Positions 32,254 to 41,340 of a stretch of 64,000 bases of DNA are shown here, in pieces (positions within the stretch are counted from its first letter, which is position 1; every line of letters starts with the position of its first letter). The DNA comes from Treponema parvum. GTDB taxonomy: Bacteria > Spirochaetota > Spirochaetia > Treponematales > Treponemataceae. Where the stretch lies: the NCBI RefSeq assembly GCF_017893965.1, contig NZ_CP054142.1, positions 2,356,001 through 2,420,000 of the forward strand, in the 5' to 3' direction. The notes under the pieces were generated by a model that worked only from the letters and a program-made list of their open reading frames with translations, was not told the origin of the DNA and did no database searches. Both the position numbers and the translations under genes were made by a program.

Positions 32254-33261
32254 TTATTGCATCTCGTTAAGAAATTTAACAGCGCGCTTTACAAGATCAG
32301 GTCCGATTTCAGGCGCAAACTCATCATACACAGGTCTTGTAATTTTCTGAAAGGCCTTTAATTCTTCCGGAGAAAGAATTGTTACTTCCATATACTTCTT
32401 AAGTTCATTAAGGGTTCTTTGTTCCGCTTCACGGGCGGTTTTTCTGTTAAAATCCCTTGCAGCATACACAGCTTCTTTTACAGCCTGTTTATATTCGTCG
32501 GGAAGTTTGTCCCAGAATTTCTTTGAAAAAAGAACTCCGAAGGGAGAGTAAACATGTCCCGTATTGGTAGCATATTTTTGAACTTCATAAAATTTGTTTG
32601 AAAGAATTGTTTCCCAAGGATTCTCTTGGCCGTCAACAACTTTCTGCTGTAAAGCTGTAAAAACTTCTCCGAAATTCATCGGCGTAGGATTTGCTCCGAG
32701 CAATCTGAAAGTTGAAAGAGGAACGGGGGTCGGCATTGTTCTGAGTTTTAATCCGATCATATCTTTAGGAGTTTTGACAGGACGGGAACTGTTTGTTAAT
32801 TGCCTAAAGCCGTTTTCCCAATAACCAATACCGATCATGCCGGCAGGTTCAAGAGAGTCAAGGACTTCCTGACCGATAGGTCCGTCCAACAGGGCGTCAG
32901 CCTGCGCATAAGATGTAAACAAAAACGGAAGATCAAAAAGCTTCACTTTGCTGGAAAATTGAGCGGCTGGCCCTATCGTACCGCAAAACATTTCTATGGT
33001 TCCAAGCTGTAAACCTTCCAGAACAGCCATATCGTCGCCAAGCGTGCTGGAATGATAAAGCTGCATAACTACAGCGCCGTCGGTACTTTGTTCAAGAGTT
33101 TTTTTCATAAATTCCAAAGTTTTGAACTGTACAGATTGATCATTGAGACCTATTCCTGTCTTAATGATATAAGGCTTTTTTGCGGATTCCTGGTTCCCGT
33201 TTGCGAAAAGCATTGCAATACCGCATACGGCGAGTATCGCCGCTAGAATTGTTTTCTTCAT
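32254..33261 (-). CDS. TRAP transporter periplasmic binding protein, DctP type (first system)
   Basis: A 335-residue exported protein (signal peptide MKKTILAAILAVCGIAMLFA, cut near the following NGN) preceded by GGAGGAG. It carries the DctP signature LKLRTMPTPVPLSTFRLLGANPTP, here split over about residues 151-174, with the substrate-binding Arg in LRTMP. The adjoining block is MNFGEVFTALQQKVVDGQENPW. It is the first gene of the operon dctP-dctQ-dctM-lar and should bind an organic acid. The promoter and a 5' hairpin lie just upstream. Confidence 0.93.
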   Translation of the reverse strand: MKKTILAAILAVCGIAMLFANGNQESAKKPYIIKTGIGLNDQSVQFKTLEFMKKTLEQSTDGAVVMQLYHSSTLGDDMAVLEGLQLGTIEMFCGTIGPAAQFSSKVKLFDLPFLFTSYAQADALLDGPIGQEVLDSLEPAGMIGIGYWENGFRQLTNSSRPVKTPKDMIGLKLRTMPTPVPLSTFRLLGANPTPMNFGEVFTALQQKVVDGQENPWETILSNKFYEVQKYATNTGHVYSPFGVLFSKKFWDKLPDEYKQAVKEAVYAARDFNRKTAREAEQRTLNELKKYMEVTILSPEELKAFQKITRPVYDEFAPEIGPDLVKRAVKFLNEMQ

Positions 33262-33280
33262 TTCTCCTCCTTATGAAACG

Positions 33281-33312
33281 GCATTCTAGGAAATTTCGAT
33301 TTCCTAAAATGC
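33281..33312 (-). promoter_or_regulatory. 14-bp inverted repeat in the leader of the TRAP/lar operon
   Basis: GCATTCTAGGAAAT and ATTTCCTAAAATGC match at 13 of 14 pairs around TTCG. It would be the first structure of the mRNA started from the promoter at 33325-33353, or an operator just downstream of it. Confidence 0.55.
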
Positions 33313-33324
33313 ATTATGAAAATC

Positions 33325-33353
33325 ATGCTATCATAGCTTTATTGCCGTGTCAA
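33325..33353 (-). promoter_or_regulatory. Promoter of the TRAP/lar operon
   Basis: On the minus strand TTGACA (33348-33353), a 17-bp spacer and TAGCAT (33325-33330); predicted start near 33318, 57 nt before dctP. Confidence 0.65.
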
Positions 33354-33497
33354 TTTATTCGTGATTGAAAACGCTCATATCGGCGCCGTTTCGGTTCGTT
33401 GCAAATGCGCGGGGGAATGCTGCAGCGTCTATGTCATTTCCCGTCTTATTTTTATTCTTCACTGAAAAATTTTACAATGATCATAAAAGATTTTAAA

Positions 33498-33526
33498 TTG
33501 ACAGTTCCCGAAGGTGATAAGAGAAT
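33498..33526 (+). promoter_or_regulatory. Possible promoter of the orphan binding-protein gene
   Basis: TTGACA (33498-33503), 17 bp, GAGAAT (33521-33526). Perfect -35, four of six -10 matches. Confidence 0.45.
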
Positions 33527-33555
33527 ATCAATAAACTAAAGTTTAGGAGGAAAAC

Positions 33556-34848
33556 GTGAAAAAAACACTCGCAGTTCTTTTGGCGCTTTTAGCGGCTACA
33601 GGAAGTATTTTCGCTTCGGGCGATAAGGATGCAGGATCGCAGGGCAGCGGCGTTACCACAATAAAATACGCTTTTTGGGGCAACCCTGATTCAATAGGCG
33701 TTGAAAGAACGATCATCGACGAATTTGAAAAAAAGAATCCCAACATCAAAGTAGAACCGGTAGTCTCCGCCTACAACGACTATCACACAAAACTCATGAC
33801 GATGATTTCAGGCGGTATGGCGCCGGACGTCATGCGCATCGACTCATATTTCTTTCAGGACTTCTGCAATCTGGGAGCCGTCGCAAGCCTTAAACCCTTT
33901 ATAGAAAAATCGGACTTCGACACTTCAATTTATTCAAAGGCGGCAATAGAAGAAGCTACGATCAAAGGTGAAATTCATGCCCTTCCATGGGGTACCGCTC
34001 CCATTTATCTGGCGTTAAACCTCGACACCTTCAAAAAGGCAGGCATCGCGCTCCCATCATACGACTGGACGGTAGACGATTTTATAAGGATCGTAAAGCA
34101 GTTCGGAGGAGTAAAAACGGGAGTGTACGGATACGCAAACCAAATGGCTTCCAACAATCCTTTTTACGGCTTTATCTGGGCTTACGGAGCAAATCTGCTC
34201 ACTGATGACCGCAAAGGCTATGCGCTCGATTCTCCCGAAGGCTGCCAGGCCTTACAGATGATCGCAGACCTTTATCAGCAGGGATTTTTACCCAAAGACA
34301 TGATTTCCACCCCTGCAGCCGAAACGATAAGCCGCTGGTTTACTTCGGGAACGCTTGCTATGATGATTGTTTCAGCACAGGAAATCTTAGCCATTCAGAA
34401 AGTTGAAGGCATAAATTTTGAAGTGTATCCCTTCCCCGGCGGAAAAACGGTAAAAAACACTACTACCGTCAAGAGCAACGAGATTGCAATATCCGCAGCA
34501 TCCAAACAAAAAGACGCAGCATGGAAGTTCTTAAGCTTTCTCAGAGGCAACGAGGGAGAAAGGTTATACAGCGCAGCCCGCCGCATTCCTCCGTCTTTAA
34601 ACAACGATCCAGAATTGTGGGGTCTGTATCTTGACGCCACCAAGAGCCCACGCGACATAAAGAAGGCTACGGACGCCATCAATGCAAAATACGGACACAC
34701 TTTGCAGCTTAGAAGCGGCTATTCCGAAATTGACGCAAACACCGTTCCCGTATTCCAGCGAATTCTTAGCGGCAACGTCAGCGCCGAAAAGGGCTTAAAG
34801 GATTTTAGGGCTAAGGTTGAAGAGATTCTTGCAAGGAACAACAAGTAA
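33556..34848 (+). CDS. ABC transporter sugar-binding protein, family 1 (MalE/UgpB-like), orphan
   Basis: The 430-residue protein starts at a GTG after AGGAGG and has a signal peptide (MKKTLAVLLALLAATGSIFA) without a lipobox cysteine. It shows the family-1 fold: KYAFWGNPDSIGVERTIIDE at the start of the mature protein, ISGGMAPDVMRIDSYFFQDF near 93, and a C-terminal FLRGNEGERLY block. It would bind an oligosaccharide in the periplasm. No permease or ATPase is adjacent; a two-hairpin terminator region follows. It may share the permeases of another locus. Confidence 0.9.
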   Translation: MKKTLAVLLALLAATGSIFASGDKDAGSQGSGVTTIKYAFWGNPDSIGVERTIIDEFEKKNPNIKVEPVVSAYNDYHTKLMTMISGGMAPDVMRIDSYFFQDFCNLGAVASLKPFIEKSDFDTSIYSKAAIEEATIKGEIHALPWGTAPIYLALNLDTFKKAGIALPSYDWTVDDFIRIVKQFGGVKTGVYGYANQMASNNPFYGFIWAYGANLLTDDRKGYALDSPEGCQALQMIADLYQQGFLPKDMISTPAAETISRWFTSGTLAMMIVSAQEILAIQKVEGINFEVYPFPGGKTVKNTTTVKSNEIAISAASKQKDAAWKFLSFLRGNEGERLYSAARRIPPSLNNDPELWGLYLDATKSPRDIKKATDAINAKYGHTLQLRSGYSEIDANTVPVFQRILSGNVSAEKGLKDFRAKVEEILARNNK

Positions 34849-34977
34849 GTCTTTATTACCGGGCGGCGGACGTACGCCTTACCCATTCCATTGTCCGGCT
34901 GCGGCTCCTGTGTCCGGCGTGCGGAACGCGCAAAAGGTGCAAAAAGCCGCAGCCGGCTTTCTGCAAGCTGCAAGTTC

Positions 34978-35004
34978 CGGCAGTATCAGTCTGTGATACT
35001 GCCG
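34978..35004 (+). terminator. Terminator after the orphan binding-protein gene
   Basis: CGGCAGTATCA and TGATACTGCCG form an 11-bp perfect stem with loop GTCTG, followed by CAGTTTT. A second hairpin, AAAGCCG/CGGCTTT, lies at 34943-34960. Confidence 0.7.
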
Positions 35005-35097
35005 CAGTTTTATAATCCGCCTTATAAAAAGGACTAGCTGCATGGTATACAGATGACAGCGTTGCGGCTTTCTTTTTTTGCTGTTATCGTGCCTTCT

Positions 35098-36228
35098 ATG
35101 GTTACGGTACAAAAAGTCGCCCCGGACGTATTTCCTCCGCACGACAATCTTTTTCAAACCGCATTTTGGGGAACGTTTAAAGAGACTCTCGGCCAGCAGC
35201 CTTATTTTTTTTCGGTAACGTTTTCAGACGAAAACTTCGATTCTCCGCTAACTTTTCCGTTTATGACGCTGATAAGAAAACGCGGCGACGGCAGCTGCTA
35301 TGCATACGCGCCTAAAGCGCCCTCAGTCGTGTTGCCGTCTGAAAAACGCGGCGTTCTGCTTGAAGAACTCGCCCTTGCACTACGCCCCTACCTGCCTGAA
35401 AACTGCATATGCTTACGGTACGATCTTGCCTGGCGAAGCCAGTATGGCGGTGAAGAAATCGTAAATCCTCAGACTGCGCAGCTGGCTTTAAACTGGGGAA
35501 CCCAAACGCACAATCTTAGAAAAGCTCCGACCGGTCACCTTGCGGCAAACACGGTCATCATTAATTTAGCGCTTACGCCCGAGCAAATACTCTCGCACAT
35601 GAGAGCAACTACGCGCAACTGTATACGCCGCTCATACCGCAGCGGAATTGATTTTGCCGTAGGCGGAAAAGATATGCTCCATGACTGGTATGCGCTTTAT
35701 GAAAAAACGGCAAAACGAAAACATTTTTATTACGAGCGTGAAGAATATTTTAACAAGCTGTTTTCGCACAAGCGTATTCAAGAAAATATTTTTCACGAGC
35801 ACCCGCCCAATCAAAACGAAAGAAGGAAAAAAGATGTCATACCTCTTTCCGCTCCCGCTCCGTCTCCGCAATTTCACATTATGAGCGCGTCAAAAAACGG
35901 AATTCTGCTTTCGGGAATAATAATTGCGCTTTCAGGACATAACGCATACTACCTGTACGCCGGATCGAGCGATGAAAAAAAGGAGCTAATGCCGAATTAC
36001 GGTCTGCAGTGGGAAGCGATACGATTTGCCCGCAGCAAGGGCTGTACCGCTTACGATCTCATGGGCATTCCCCCAAATAACGATTCGTCAAACCCTATGG
36101 CAGGCCTCTATCTTTTTAAAACCGGCTTCGGCGGAGAAAAAGTGCGCTTTGCCAGCACATGGGATTTTCTGTTCAATGAAAAATCGTACTCGTATTTTTG
36201 CTTGGAAGATCAATTTTACAGGCAATAA
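35098..36228 (+). CDS. FemAB-like peptidoglycan-bridge aminoacyltransferase
   Basis: I favour the ATG at 35098 because the family fold begins soon after it (FQTAFWGTFKE); an earlier ATG at 35053 adds 15 residues. No good ribosome site is seen for either. The 376-residue protein has the double-GNAT FemX layout, with THNLRKAPTGHL, SHMRATTRNCIRRSYRSGI and the C-terminal block MPNYGLQWEAIRFARSKGC followed by YDLMGIPP. FemX enzymes add amino acids from tRNA to lipid II. Spirochete peptidoglycan has diamino acids, so the true acceptor is uncertain. Confidence 0.82.
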   Translation: MVTVQKVAPDVFPPHDNLFQTAFWGTFKETLGQQPYFFSVTFSDENFDSPLTFPFMTLIRKRGDGSCYAYAPKAPSVVLPSEKRGVLLEELALALRPYLPENCICLRYDLAWRSQYGGEEIVNPQTAQLALNWGTQTHNLRKAPTGHLAANTVIINLALTPEQILSHMRATTRNCIRRSYRSGIDFAVGGKDMLHDWYALYEKTAKRKHFYYEREEYFNKLFSHKRIQENIFHEHPPNQNERRKKDVIPLSAPAPSPQFHIMSASKNGILLSGIIIALSGHNAYYLYAGSSDEKKELMPNYGLQWEAIRFARSKGCTAYDLMGIPPNNDSSNPMAGLYLFKTGFGGEKVRFASTWDFLFNEKSYSYFCLEDQFYRQ

Positions 36229-36258
36229 AAAGGCCCTGCGCATAGCCAAGGCCGCTGT

Positions 36259-37809
36259 TTATAATTTAAAAACCTGTTTTCCGCCTATGAACGTCGCATG
36301 AACGCGGCCGAAAAGTTCTTTTCCTTCAAAAGGAGTCGCCTTTCCCTTGCTGAAAAAATTTTCTCCGGTAACGCGCCATTTTTCGGAGGGAGAAGCCAAA
36401 ACCAAATCCGCGTCGAACGACTCCAAAAGACGTCCTTTTTTCAGATTTAAAATTCTCGCAGGCTGGGCGGACATAAGGCGCGACAGACGGCTTGCGGTAA
36501 ACCCGTTTTGCCTTACCAAAACCGTGTTACAGACGGCGTAAGAGGTTTCAAGCCCCGAAAATCCCGGAGAACTTCGAGCCTTGTCTTCAAAAGTGTGCGG
36601 AGCGTGATCGGTAGAAATAACGTCGGCCGTTCCGTCACGCAATGCCTCAATGAGCGCCTTTCTGTCTTCCTCGTTTCTTAAAGGAGGATTTACAAGCGCC
36701 CTTATATAAGGCGGAAACGTACCGCACAAGGCCAGATGATGAGGAGTTACTTCGCAAGAAATTCTCAAGTTTTTAAAAGCGCCGCATCCGTTGCCGTTTT
36801 CACAATCTCTGTTTGCGGCAAAAAATCTTTCTTTTGCTCGGCGCACCGCGTCCATACTTTTTTTCGTGCTCACGTGAGCTATGTGAACGCGGCAGTGTGC
36901 AAGTTCCGAAAGCAAGAGATTTCTTTCGGTATAAGAATCTTCGGACACTGCAAGGATTTCATTCGCCTTTGTAAGAGCTCTCGTGATCTTTGCGTCCGCT
37001 TCGGGCGGAAGTTTTTTTGCGCCGTCTGCAGATTCAGAACCGCTCAGGTTTTCAACTCCCCATGCGGGTATCGAATACTCGCGCATAACCGAAAGCGCTT
37101 CCCGCCTGTAAAGATCGGCCGCAGCCGTAAGTGAAGGATCTTCGCTGTGGCAGCTTACAATAAGATTTTTTTCTGCGGCCTTTTTCATCGCCTCAAACAT
37201 GACGGAAGAATCCCAAACATCCTTTCCGTCTTCGCTTACGACGGGAGTAAAATCGGAATCGACATCGTCAAGGGAAGAAGTGTCTTTTCCATTAAAGTCC
37301 TTTGTAAGGCTTACCGCCTGAAACATATTCGAAAGCCCCAGCGTATTCCCTTCTTCCGATATTTTTTTTGCTTCTTTTCCCGAAGAAACCGTCGGCGACG
37401 TATTGGCCATGGCGACTAAGGCTCCCACGCCTCCGGCAACGGCCGCCTTAAGACCGCTGTGAAGATCTTCCTTTTGCGTTTGCCCCGGATAGCGCAAATG
37501 AACATGCATGTCTATAAAGGCGGGCATAAGAGTAAGCCCTTCGGCGTCGTAAAAAGAAATGTCGCCGTCTTTAAAATTTAAGGCAGCCGCAGACAAAGAC
37601 GTCGTTTTACCGGCTGCAGCTTTACCCGATACGGCGGCAATCGAAGCGTTTTTTACAAGGGATTCGGCGTCCTTTTTTGTTGGGAAACGCCCCTTAAACA
37701 CCCTTAATATCTTTCCGTCAAAAACCAAAACGGCGCCTTCCGTGTCCAGATCTTCGTCGACTAAATGAGCGTTATAAATCAAAAGCGCATTATTCTTATA
37801 TCCGTTCAA
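36259..37809 (-). CDS. pyrC: Dihydroorotase, extended form
   Basis: An amidohydrolase of 516 residues, about 90 longer than usual type I dihydroorotases because of insertions near residues 45-75 and 250-270. Metal motifs are DMHVHLRYPGQTQKED, SCHSEDPSL, HIAHVST, VTPHHLAL and STDHAPH with the catalytic Asp. It closes carbamoyl aspartate to dihydroorotate in UMP synthesis. It overlaps pyrI by 4 bp, so pyrB-pyrI-pyrC form one operon. All catalytic blocks are intact despite the added length. Confidence 0.92.
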   Translation of the reverse strand: MNGYKNNALLIYNAHLVDEDLDTEGAVLVFDGKILRVFKGRFPTKKDAESLVKNASIAAVSGKAAAGKTTSLSAAALNFKDGDISFYDAEGLTLMPAFIDMHVHLRYPGQTQKEDLHSGLKAAVAGGVGALVAMANTSPTVSSGKEAKKISEEGNTLGLSNMFQAVSLTKDFNGKDTSSLDDVDSDFTPVVSEDGKDVWDSSVMFEAMKKAAEKNLIVSCHSEDPSLTAAADLYRREALSVMREYSIPAWGVENLSGSESADGAKKLPPEADAKITRALTKANEILAVSEDSYTERNLLLSELAHCRVHIAHVSTKKSMDAVRRAKERFFAANRDCENGNGCGAFKNLRISCEVTPHHLALCGTFPPYIRALVNPPLRNEEDRKALIEALRDGTADVISTDHAPHTFEDKARSSPGFSGLETSYAVCNTVLVRQNGFTASRLSRLMSAQPARILNLKKGRLLESFDADLVLASPSEKWRVTGENFFSKGKATPFEGKELFGRVHATFIGGKQVFKL

Positions 37810-38261
37810 TATTTATGCTCCATAAGCTCGGCGTTGTTTCCGGCTTTGTACAAAGTATCGCAATACTGGCAGCGGTACAGTCCCTGCGTACGATCGACAA
37901 GCCTGAAAATTTGAGGAATATAGTGTTCCGTCATAGTTATACAGCGCGGATTTTTGCACTTTACAACATTTTCTACCCTGTCAGGCAGTTCCATCGTAAT
38001 CTTATTAACGATCTTTTCATCTTTTATTATGTTTACGGTAATATTGGGATCAATAAATCCCAGCACGGAAAAATCGATATTTATCGTATTGTCTATCTTT
38101 ATAATATCTTTTTTTCCTATTTTCTTTGACGGAACGTTCATAATAAGTGCGGAACTGAATTTCGCTTTATCCAAACCGAGCCATTGAAAAATTTTGGGTC
38201 CGTAACCGGCATTTATATGATCGATCACAAGGCCGTTTTTTATCGTATCAACATTTAACAT
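37806..38261 (-). CDS. pyrI: Aspartate carbamoyltransferase regulatory subunit
   Basis: A 151-residue PyrI with an N-terminal nucleotide-binding domain (NGLVIDHINAGYG near 9-21) and a C-terminal zinc domain whose four cysteines sit in CKNPRC and CQYC. It binds ATP and CTP and adjusts PyrB activity. AGGAG lies 12 nt before the ATG. It begins 15 bp after pyrB. Confidence 0.95.
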   Translation of the reverse strand: MLNVDTIKNGLVIDHINAGYGPKIFQWLGLDKAKFSSALIMNVPSKKIGKKDIIKIDNTINIDFSVLGFIDPNITVNIIKDEKIVNKITMELPDRVENVVKCKNPRCITMTEHYIPQIFRLVDRTQGLYRCQYCDTLYKAGNNAELMEHKY

Positions 38262-38276
38262 CTTGCTTAAGATCTC

Positions 38277-39200
38277 CTATAAACTTCCCGTAAGTTTTGC
38301 AATAAGCGCCATGCGCACGAACATTCCGTACTTAGCCTGCTTAAAATAGGCAGCCCGCGTATCTCCGTCGACTTCCACAGCGATCTCATTTACGCGAGGC
38401 AGAGGATGAAGCACTATCATGTCTCTGCGCGCAAGTTTCATTTTTTCGTTGTCAAGGATATAACTGTCTTTTAATCTTATATAATCCTGCTCGTTAAAAA
38501 ATCTTTCTTTTTGTACACGGGTCATATAAAGAATGTCGACGTCCCCTATGGCGTCTTCAAGGCGTTCCACGCTTCGGTATTCTATCTTTAAAGGTTCGAG
38601 GATATTTTTTAGCATGTAATCCGGCATCTGAAGTTCTTTGGGGCTTATAAAAATAAATTTATTTTTAGGATAGCGGCTCAACGCTTGCACCAAACTGTGC
38701 ACCGTACGCCCGAATTTAAGATCGCCGCAAAAACCTACCGTTTGTCCTTCAAGACTGCCTTTAAGCTGTCTTACGGTAAGAAGATCCGTCAATGTCTGCG
38801 TAGGATGAAAATGCCCCCCGTCGCCTGCGTTTATCACCGGACAAGACGAATACTTGCTTGCCAAAAGAGCGGCGCCTTCTTTGGGACTTCTTATCGCAAG
38901 GACGTCCGTATAGGATGAAACGACACGGATTGTGTCGGCAAGGGATTCTCCTTTGGTTGCGGATGAAGACGACGCATCGGAAAAACCTTCAACGGCGCCG
39001 CCCAATCTGAGCATTGCAGCTTCAAAGGAAAGCCGTGTTCTTGTGCTGGGTTCAAAAAAAAGTGCCGCGAGAATTTTCCCGCGGCACACATCTTGAAAAG
39101 ATACCGGATCAACGATAATTTGTTCGGCCAAGGAACAAATTTCATCTATTTCCGTCACAGATAAATCGTTTGGCTCAATGAGATGCCGTCCGTTTAACAT
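38277..39200 (-). CDS. pyrB: Aspartate carbamoyltransferase catalytic subunit
   Basis: I chose the ATG at 39200, preceded by GCGGAGGATG. A longer GTG frame would run into an intergenic hairpin repeat. The 307 residues carry the carbamoyl-phosphate motif [20 protein letters not shown] (about 48-67), the flexible loop [12 protein letters not shown], and HPTQTLTDL and MVLHPLPR-like [11 protein letters not shown] near the end. First enzyme of the pyrimidine pathway, regulated by the adjacent PyrI. Confidence 0.95.
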   Translation of the reverse strand: MLNGRHLIEPNDLSVTEIDEICSLAEQIIVDPVSFQDVCRGKILAALFFEPSTRTRLSFEAAMLRLGGAVEGFSDASSSSATKGESLADTIRVVSSYTDVLAIRSPKEGAALLASKYSSCPVINAGDGGHFHPTQTLTDLLTVRQLKGSLEGQTVGFCGDLKFGRTVHSLVQALSRYPKNKFIFISPKELQMPDYMLKNILEPLKIEYRSVERLEDAIGDVDILYMTRVQKERFFNEQDYIRLKDSYILDNEKMKLARRDMIVLHPLPRVNEIAVEVDGDTRAAYFKQAKYGMFVRMALIAKLTGSL

Positions 39201-39287
39201 GGCACATCCTCCGCTGACATGAATTATACCACAGGCCGGCTCATAAAAACAACCGTCGATATTCCGGACGTTTTTTTTAAAACTCCT

Positions 39288-39319
39288 GCCGCAGTCGCAC
39301 ACGGACGTGCGACCTACAA
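39288..39319. repeat. 32-bp hairpin repeat, copy 1
   Basis: A 32-bp element matching 52356-52387 at 31 positions. Its centre is a hairpin, GTCGCAC/GTGCGAC with a 6-nt loop, flanked by GCCGCA and CTACAA. Here it lies between fabV and pyrB. Confidence 0.85.
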
Positions 39320-39335
39320 GAATGTTTTTCTTTAA

Positions 39336-40565
39336 CTATGATATTGCGTCCATGCGCGCGACGTCTTTATCATAATCAACGCCGGCAATGTCAAAACCGT
39401 TAGTAGCAAGAAAATCATGCTTATATCCTTCAAGGTCGCAAAGCTGCGAAAGATTTTCCTGAGTAACGGCGGTCATACGTTCGCGACAAAGTTTTTGAAC
39501 GTCGTCGGCAAGTTCCCAATCGTCAATTCTTATCCTATGTTCGCTGTCCGTAGGAACGTCGGCGGCGGAATTGTCCGCACCCGTATAAAGCCGTTCCGCA
39601 AAAAGCCTTTCAATCTGTTCGATACAGCCTTCGTGAGTTCCTTTTTCCTTCATCACCTTAAACAACACTGAAAGGTAAAGCGATATTATGGGAATTACCG
39701 CGCTTGAGCGGGTTACAAGCCCCTTGTTTACGGAAACAAAGGCTCCGCCGCCTACAGACGATTTTAATTCCTCGTTAAGATCAAGCGCGGCTTTTTCCAG
39801 GTCGAGCTTTGCAGTTCCTATAGTTCCGTCACGATATATCGCATGGCTGAGTTCCGGCCCTATATAAGAATAAGCTACCGTGCGGCATCCTTTTGCAAGA
39901 ACGCCCGCTTGTGAAAGCTGTTTTATCCAACGGCGCCAGTCGTCGCCTCCCATAACCTTGACGGTATTGGCAATTTCTTCTTCCGTAGCGGGTTCTTCGC
40001 TCGATTCTTTAAGAGTCTGCGACATGATATCGATATATTTCCCGCTGTAAGGTTTTCCGCGCGGTTTGATTACGGACTTATATAGAACCTTTGTGTCGGG
40101 ATCCGTGCGCACGGGACTTGCGAGGCTGTAAATTATAAGATCGAATTTCCGTCCGAGTTTCTTTGCTTCGCCGATAACCTGAGATCGGGTTTCGTCCGCA
40201 TAGGCGTCGGCGTTCATGGTTATTGAAACAAGTCCCGCCTTTTTTGCGGCAGCGTCAAAGGCCGTATTGTTGTACCAGCCGGGAGTGCCGCTCTTTGTTT
40301 CGGTGGCTTCTTTTTCATATGAAACTCCGATCGTGTCGGCTCCGTATGCAAAGGCACTGACTATGCGGCTGGCAAGGCCGTATCCCGTAGAACATCCCAA
40401 AACAAGAACTGTTTTCGGCCCCTTGCCGCCTTCCTTTACGCTCTTTATTCCGCGTTTTTTCTTTTGCGTTTTTACATATTCGATCTGATTTTCCGTTTCT
40501 TTTGCGCACCCGACAGGATGTGCGTTTATACAGATATTGCTTCGTACCATCGGTTTAATGACCAT
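39336..40565 (-). CDS. fabV: Trans-2-enoyl-CoA reductase, FabV/TER family
   Basis: The start at 40565 (MVIKPMVRSNICINAHPVGC) follows AGGAGATGTT and matches the known N-terminus of treponemal TER; an upstream ATG is not supported. The 409-residue Rossmann enzyme has the NAD site VLVLGCSTGYGLASRI, the block IIYSLASPVRTDPDT and the family's catalytic Y-x8-K (YRDGTIGTAK). It reduces crotonyl-CoA-type enoyl-CoA or enoyl-ACP with NADH and ends butyrate or fatty-acid formation. The close likeness to the T. denticola enzyme is from memory. It is expressed with or near the pyrimidine genes by position only. Confidence 0.95.
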   Translation of the reverse strand: MVIKPMVRSNICINAHPVGCAKETENQIEYVKTQKKKRGIKSVKEGGKGPKTVLVLGCSTGYGLASRIVSAFAYGADTIGVSYEKEATETKSGTPGWYNNTAFDAAAKKAGLVSITMNADAYADETRSQVIGEAKKLGRKFDLIIYSLASPVRTDPDTKVLYKSVIKPRGKPYSGKYIDIMSQTLKESSEEPATEEEIANTVKVMGGDDWRRWIKQLSQAGVLAKGCRTVAYSYIGPELSHAIYRDGTIGTAKLDLEKAALDLNEELKSSVGGGAFVSVNKGLVTRSSAVIPIISLYLSVLFKVMKEKGTHEGCIEQIERLFAERLYTGADNSAADVPTDSEHRIRIDDWELADDVQKLCRERMTAVTQENLSQLCDLEGYKHDFLATNGFDIAGVDYDKDVARMDAIS

Positions 40566-40737
40566 AACATCTCCTATAAGATACGGCGTTGCAGAAAATG
40601 TGGATTTCCGAAAATGCCACAATTGCACGCTTTTTGCGCGCAATTATAAACTACCGTAGTTATCTTTGTCAAAGTCTAATTATTATGACAAATTTCGTCA
40701 ATATGTAAATCGGCAAAAATCCGGCAACAACCTGCTT

Positions 40738-41340
40738 CTAAATTCTATGTGCAAGCAAATCGCCCACAGTAAATTTCAATATGAGCCTGGTTTCAGCCAA
40801 GTCTTCCTGATTTAACACCGCAAGTCTGAAAATTGCCGATTCTATTATGCTGTAAAACAGTTCGTTTACGGATCTTACGTTTATCTTTTTAAATTCCCCG
40901 GAATTTATTCCTCTGATAATGACCTGGCTCAAAAGGTGCCTCAAATGAACGACGCGGCGGCGGACTTTTTCTCTGGGATTCCCGCCTGATTTTTTCATCT
41001 GTAAAAGATAATCCAAAATTACGCCGAATAGGCGCTTATTAAGTTCACAGTTTTCCATGATCATCATGAGGATGTTCAAAAGAGCTTGAGAAGCCGGAAC
41101 GGATTCGTCGGAACACAGACGCACAAGTCCTTCTTCAAGGCCGCTCATCATCTGTTTTATGCTCCATAAAAAGATCTCGCGCTTGTTTTTAAAATATATG
41201 TAAAGCGTAGTACGCGTAATTCCGCAGCGGTCGGCGATCTTTTGAAAAGTTACGTCTTCATATCCTTCTTCGCTGAATACATCCAGCGCTTTTTCGAGGA
41301 TTTCCTTTTTTCTCTTATCGTGTTCAACAACAATAGCCAT
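40738..41340 (-). CDS. TetR/AcrR-family transcriptional regulator
   Basis: I chose the ATG at 41340 (after CCGGAG), which overlaps the methyltransferase gene by 17 bp. The 200-residue protein has the TetR helix-turn-helix VTFQKIADRCGITRTTLYIYF (about 28-48, split here at residue 38) followed by KNKREIFLW and a helical ligand domain. It lies between the RNA methyltransferase and fabV. Control of fabV is a fair guess, since TetR proteins often govern lipid genes, but the target is not shown. Confidence 0.88.
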   Translation of the reverse strand: MAIVVEHDKRKKEILEKALDVFSEEGYEDVTFQKIADRCGITRTTLYIYFKNKREIFLWSIKQMMSGLEEGLVRLCSDESVPASQALLNILMMIMENCELNKRLFGVILDYLLQMKKSGGNPREKVRRRVVHLRHLLSQVIIRGINSGEFKKINVRSVNELFYSIIESAIFRLAVLNQEDLAETRLILKFTVGDLLAHRI

